From the NCBI GenBank assembly GCA_031258895.1, contig JAIRMF010000011.1, positions 1 through 5,877 on the forward strand: a stretch of DNA of 5,877 nucleotides, read 5' to 3'. How positions within the stretch are numbered: the stretch's first letter is position 1; each line of letters starts with the position of its first letter. The translations under genes were made by a program, and so were the position numbers. Positions 4,780 through 5,877 of the stretch are shown in pieces. This DNA is from Dysgonamonadaceae bacterium (GTDB lineage Bacteria; Bacteroidota; Bacteroidia; Bacteroidales; Azobacteroidaceae). Under the pieces are notes generated by a model. That model did not search any database. It was not told the origin of the DNA and saw nothing but the letters and a program-made list of their open reading frames with translations.

Positions 4780-5877
4780 TTATTCACTTGCGGCAACCCT
4801 GAAGCCGATATTGGTGTTGCGGGTGTACGGGGTGTAGCTGCTGCGATATGAAACACGGTAGTAGGACTCAGCAGAGCCATAGTGGCCGCCGCGATTGACG
4901 CGAATAGGACCCAGGTAGGAGTATTTACCTTCAGGATCATCAGGATTATTAACGCAACAGTCATGATAGGCGCCATACCAGTCCCAACACCATTCAAATA
5001 TGTTGCCGCTCATATCGTAAAGGCCAAGCTCATTGGGAAGTTTCGTTGCTACGGGCTTGGCGCCAAAAGTAGGGCTGTTATTCTTGTTATACCATGCAAC
5101 CTTGCCGATGTCATTGATGTCATTGTTACCGCTGTAAAGACAATAGTTACCGCTTGTGCCGAGCGTACGGGTGTATTTATTTTTCTGACCGCCACGAGCG
5201 GCATATTCCCATTCGGCCTCAGTGGGAAGACGGTAACCATTAGCATTGCGATCAGGAACGGCAGCATCCCATTTAGAAGAGGACTCTTTGGGAATAGCGT
5301 TGTAAGTTAAACTTTCCCAGTCTGCTTTTGACGTCAAGCCCTCTACGGTATAACAAATGTCCCTACCTTCAAGAATACTTAATTTATTGCAAAAAGCAAT
5401 CGCATCGTACCAGCTAACATTATACGCAGGATAATCATCGCCGATACCGATAGTACTATTCCACGCAGGATCAGTGTTCTCAATCCCCATAACAGTCTTA
5501 AACTGTTTTTGCGTAATCTCAGTCTTCGACATATAAAACGAATTCAGAGCTACCTTGTGGACTGTGTTGATGCCTGGGTATAATTCTAAGACATTACACA
5601 ATAAATTTCCACTTTCATAGTTAGGCTTTGCCGGTTCGTCACACTGGACCCCCATGTAAAACACTCCTCCTGTAACGGGCTTCATCGTAATCTTTACTTC
5701 AGTAGCAGTAGCAGTACCGGAAACCGCGACAATACGATCAACATCGCACAAAACAATAGCTGTGAAATCCGTCTTCAAGTCCTTACAAACCTGATCGTTT
5801 TCATCACAGTACGGATCATAATGAGGGACAAAAGGCTCTCCCGAAGGACATTGCTGTATCCATTTCGTCCCATTCCA
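4780..5877 (-). CDS. SUMF1/FGE-fold (C-type lectin-like) surface protein, 5' end beyond the window
   Basis: The frame is open from the right edge to the TAA at 4780-4782, giving 365 visible residues. The first of these (WNGTKWIQQCP) match the WNGSKWIEACP module of the other SUMF1 protein, so the signal peptide and module start lie outside; a TTG at 5778 is not the start. The SUMF1 domain (about 64-363 of the visible part) is more canonical than its paralog. It shows MKPVTGGVFYMG (65-76), YMSKTEITQKQF (115-126), NVSWYDAIAFCNKLS, GYRLPTEAEWEYAARG (214-229), LYDMSGNIFEW and RGGHY (329-333), ending IGFRVAASE. Both copper-site cysteines of true FGEs are replaced (S336 and Y341), so enzymatic activity is not expected. 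Given the shared module, it is presumably secreted. Its gene points toward the other SUMF1 gene across the ABC-metA operon. Confidence 0.85.
   Translation of the reverse strand, partial: WNGTKWIQQCPSGEPFVPHYDPYCDENDQVCKDLKTDFTAIVLCDVDRIVAVSGTATATEVKITMKPVTGGVFYMGVQCDEPAKPNYESGNLLCNVLELYPGINTVHKVALNSFYMSKTEITQKQFKTVMGIENTDPAWNSTIGIGDDYPAYNVSWYDAIAFCNKLSILEGRDICYTVEGLTSKADWESLTYNAIPKESSSKWDAAVPDRNANGYRLPTEAEWEYAARGGQKNKYTRTLGTSGNYCLYSGNNDINDIGKVAWYNKNNSPTFGAKPVATKLPNELGLYDMSGNIFEWCWDWYGAYHDCCVNNPDDPEGKYSYLGPIRVNRGGHYGSAESYYRVSYRSSYTPYTRNTNIGFRVAASE
4786..4893 (-). other. candidate DGR-type variable region (VR2) at the 3' end of the second SUMF1 gene
   Basis: The fixed RGG block (4885-4893) is followed by a variable core (4810-4884) and a fixed 24-nt block encoding IGFRVAAS (4786-4809). 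The fixed block matches the equivalent block of the first gene at 22 of 24 bases, both differences being A here and C or G there. In the core, the non-fixed codons all end in C or T and encode mostly Tyr, Ser and Thr, while E-S, R-V-S, R and P are fixed as in VR1. The core is one codon shorter than VR1. As with VR1, this fits rewriting of AAC/AAT template codons, but no template or reverse transcriptase is present in the window. Confidence 0.5.

Noticed and set aside
4780..5778. The second SUMF1 gene as a complete gene starting at a TTG at 5778
   Set aside because: The frame continues without a stop to the window edge and encodes a recognisable surface module (WNGTKWIQQCP) upstream of that TTG.
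1..5877. DGR reverse transcriptase, template repeat, CRISPR array, tRNA or insertion sequence
   Set aside because: All substantial coding space is assigned to other families, and no AAC-rich copy of the variable regions, repeat-spacer pattern, cloverleaf or transposase was seen on either strand.

Overview
The window looks like a piece of a Bacteroidales-type (Bacteroidota) chromosome. Four observations point there. Start codons lack clear Shine-Dalgarno sequences. There is an exact TAnnTTTG promoter element (TATCTTTG). The ABC exporter pair is of the COG4152/COG1668 type with a C-terminus typical of Bacteroidota. The secreted proteins carry the short 'GLxIFNTTTKCVETWNGSKW' module common in Bacteroidota surface proteins. 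The exact species cannot be read from the sequence; a gut-associated member is a guess.

Layout, left to right. Positions 1-97 hold the last 31 codons of a fibronectin-III-like protein, followed by a rho-independent terminator. A secreted 458-residue protein (172-1548, +) follows; it ends in a SUMF1/FGE-type C-type-lectin fold. A strong bidirectional terminator (1580-1625) lies between it and a convergent operon read on the minus strand. In transcription order that operon is: promoter at about 4743-4750, ABC exporter ATPase (start 4703), ABC-2 permease (start 3793, overlapping the ATPase stop by 14 nt), then metA (2534-1647), a MetA-type homoserine O-acyltransferase whose active site predicts acetyl-CoA use. 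The right end (4780-5877, -) is a second SUMF1-domain surface protein whose 5' end lies outside the window.

The most interesting feature is the C-terminus of the two SUMF1 proteins (1426-1536 + and 4786-4893 -). Both have the architecture of a diversity-generating retroelement (DGR) variable region. An invariant RGG block is followed by a run of codons almost all of the form NNC/NNT, interrupted by fixed residues, and closed by a near-identical 24-nt block encoding IGFRVAAS. Between the two proteins, 18 aligned codons encode different amino acids, and 15 of those 18 keep the same third base. This is the reverse of ordinary paralog divergence and is what A-to-N mutagenesis of AAC/AAT template codons would leave. 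Neither protein keeps the two copper-binding cysteines of real formylglycine-generating enzymes, so they are probably displayed binding proteins. No reverse transcriptase or template repeat is visible here, so any DGR machinery would have to act from elsewhere in the genome.

The central operon is housekeeping: a two-gene ABC exporter and methionine biosynthesis. It shows no obvious functional tie to the flanking surface proteins.
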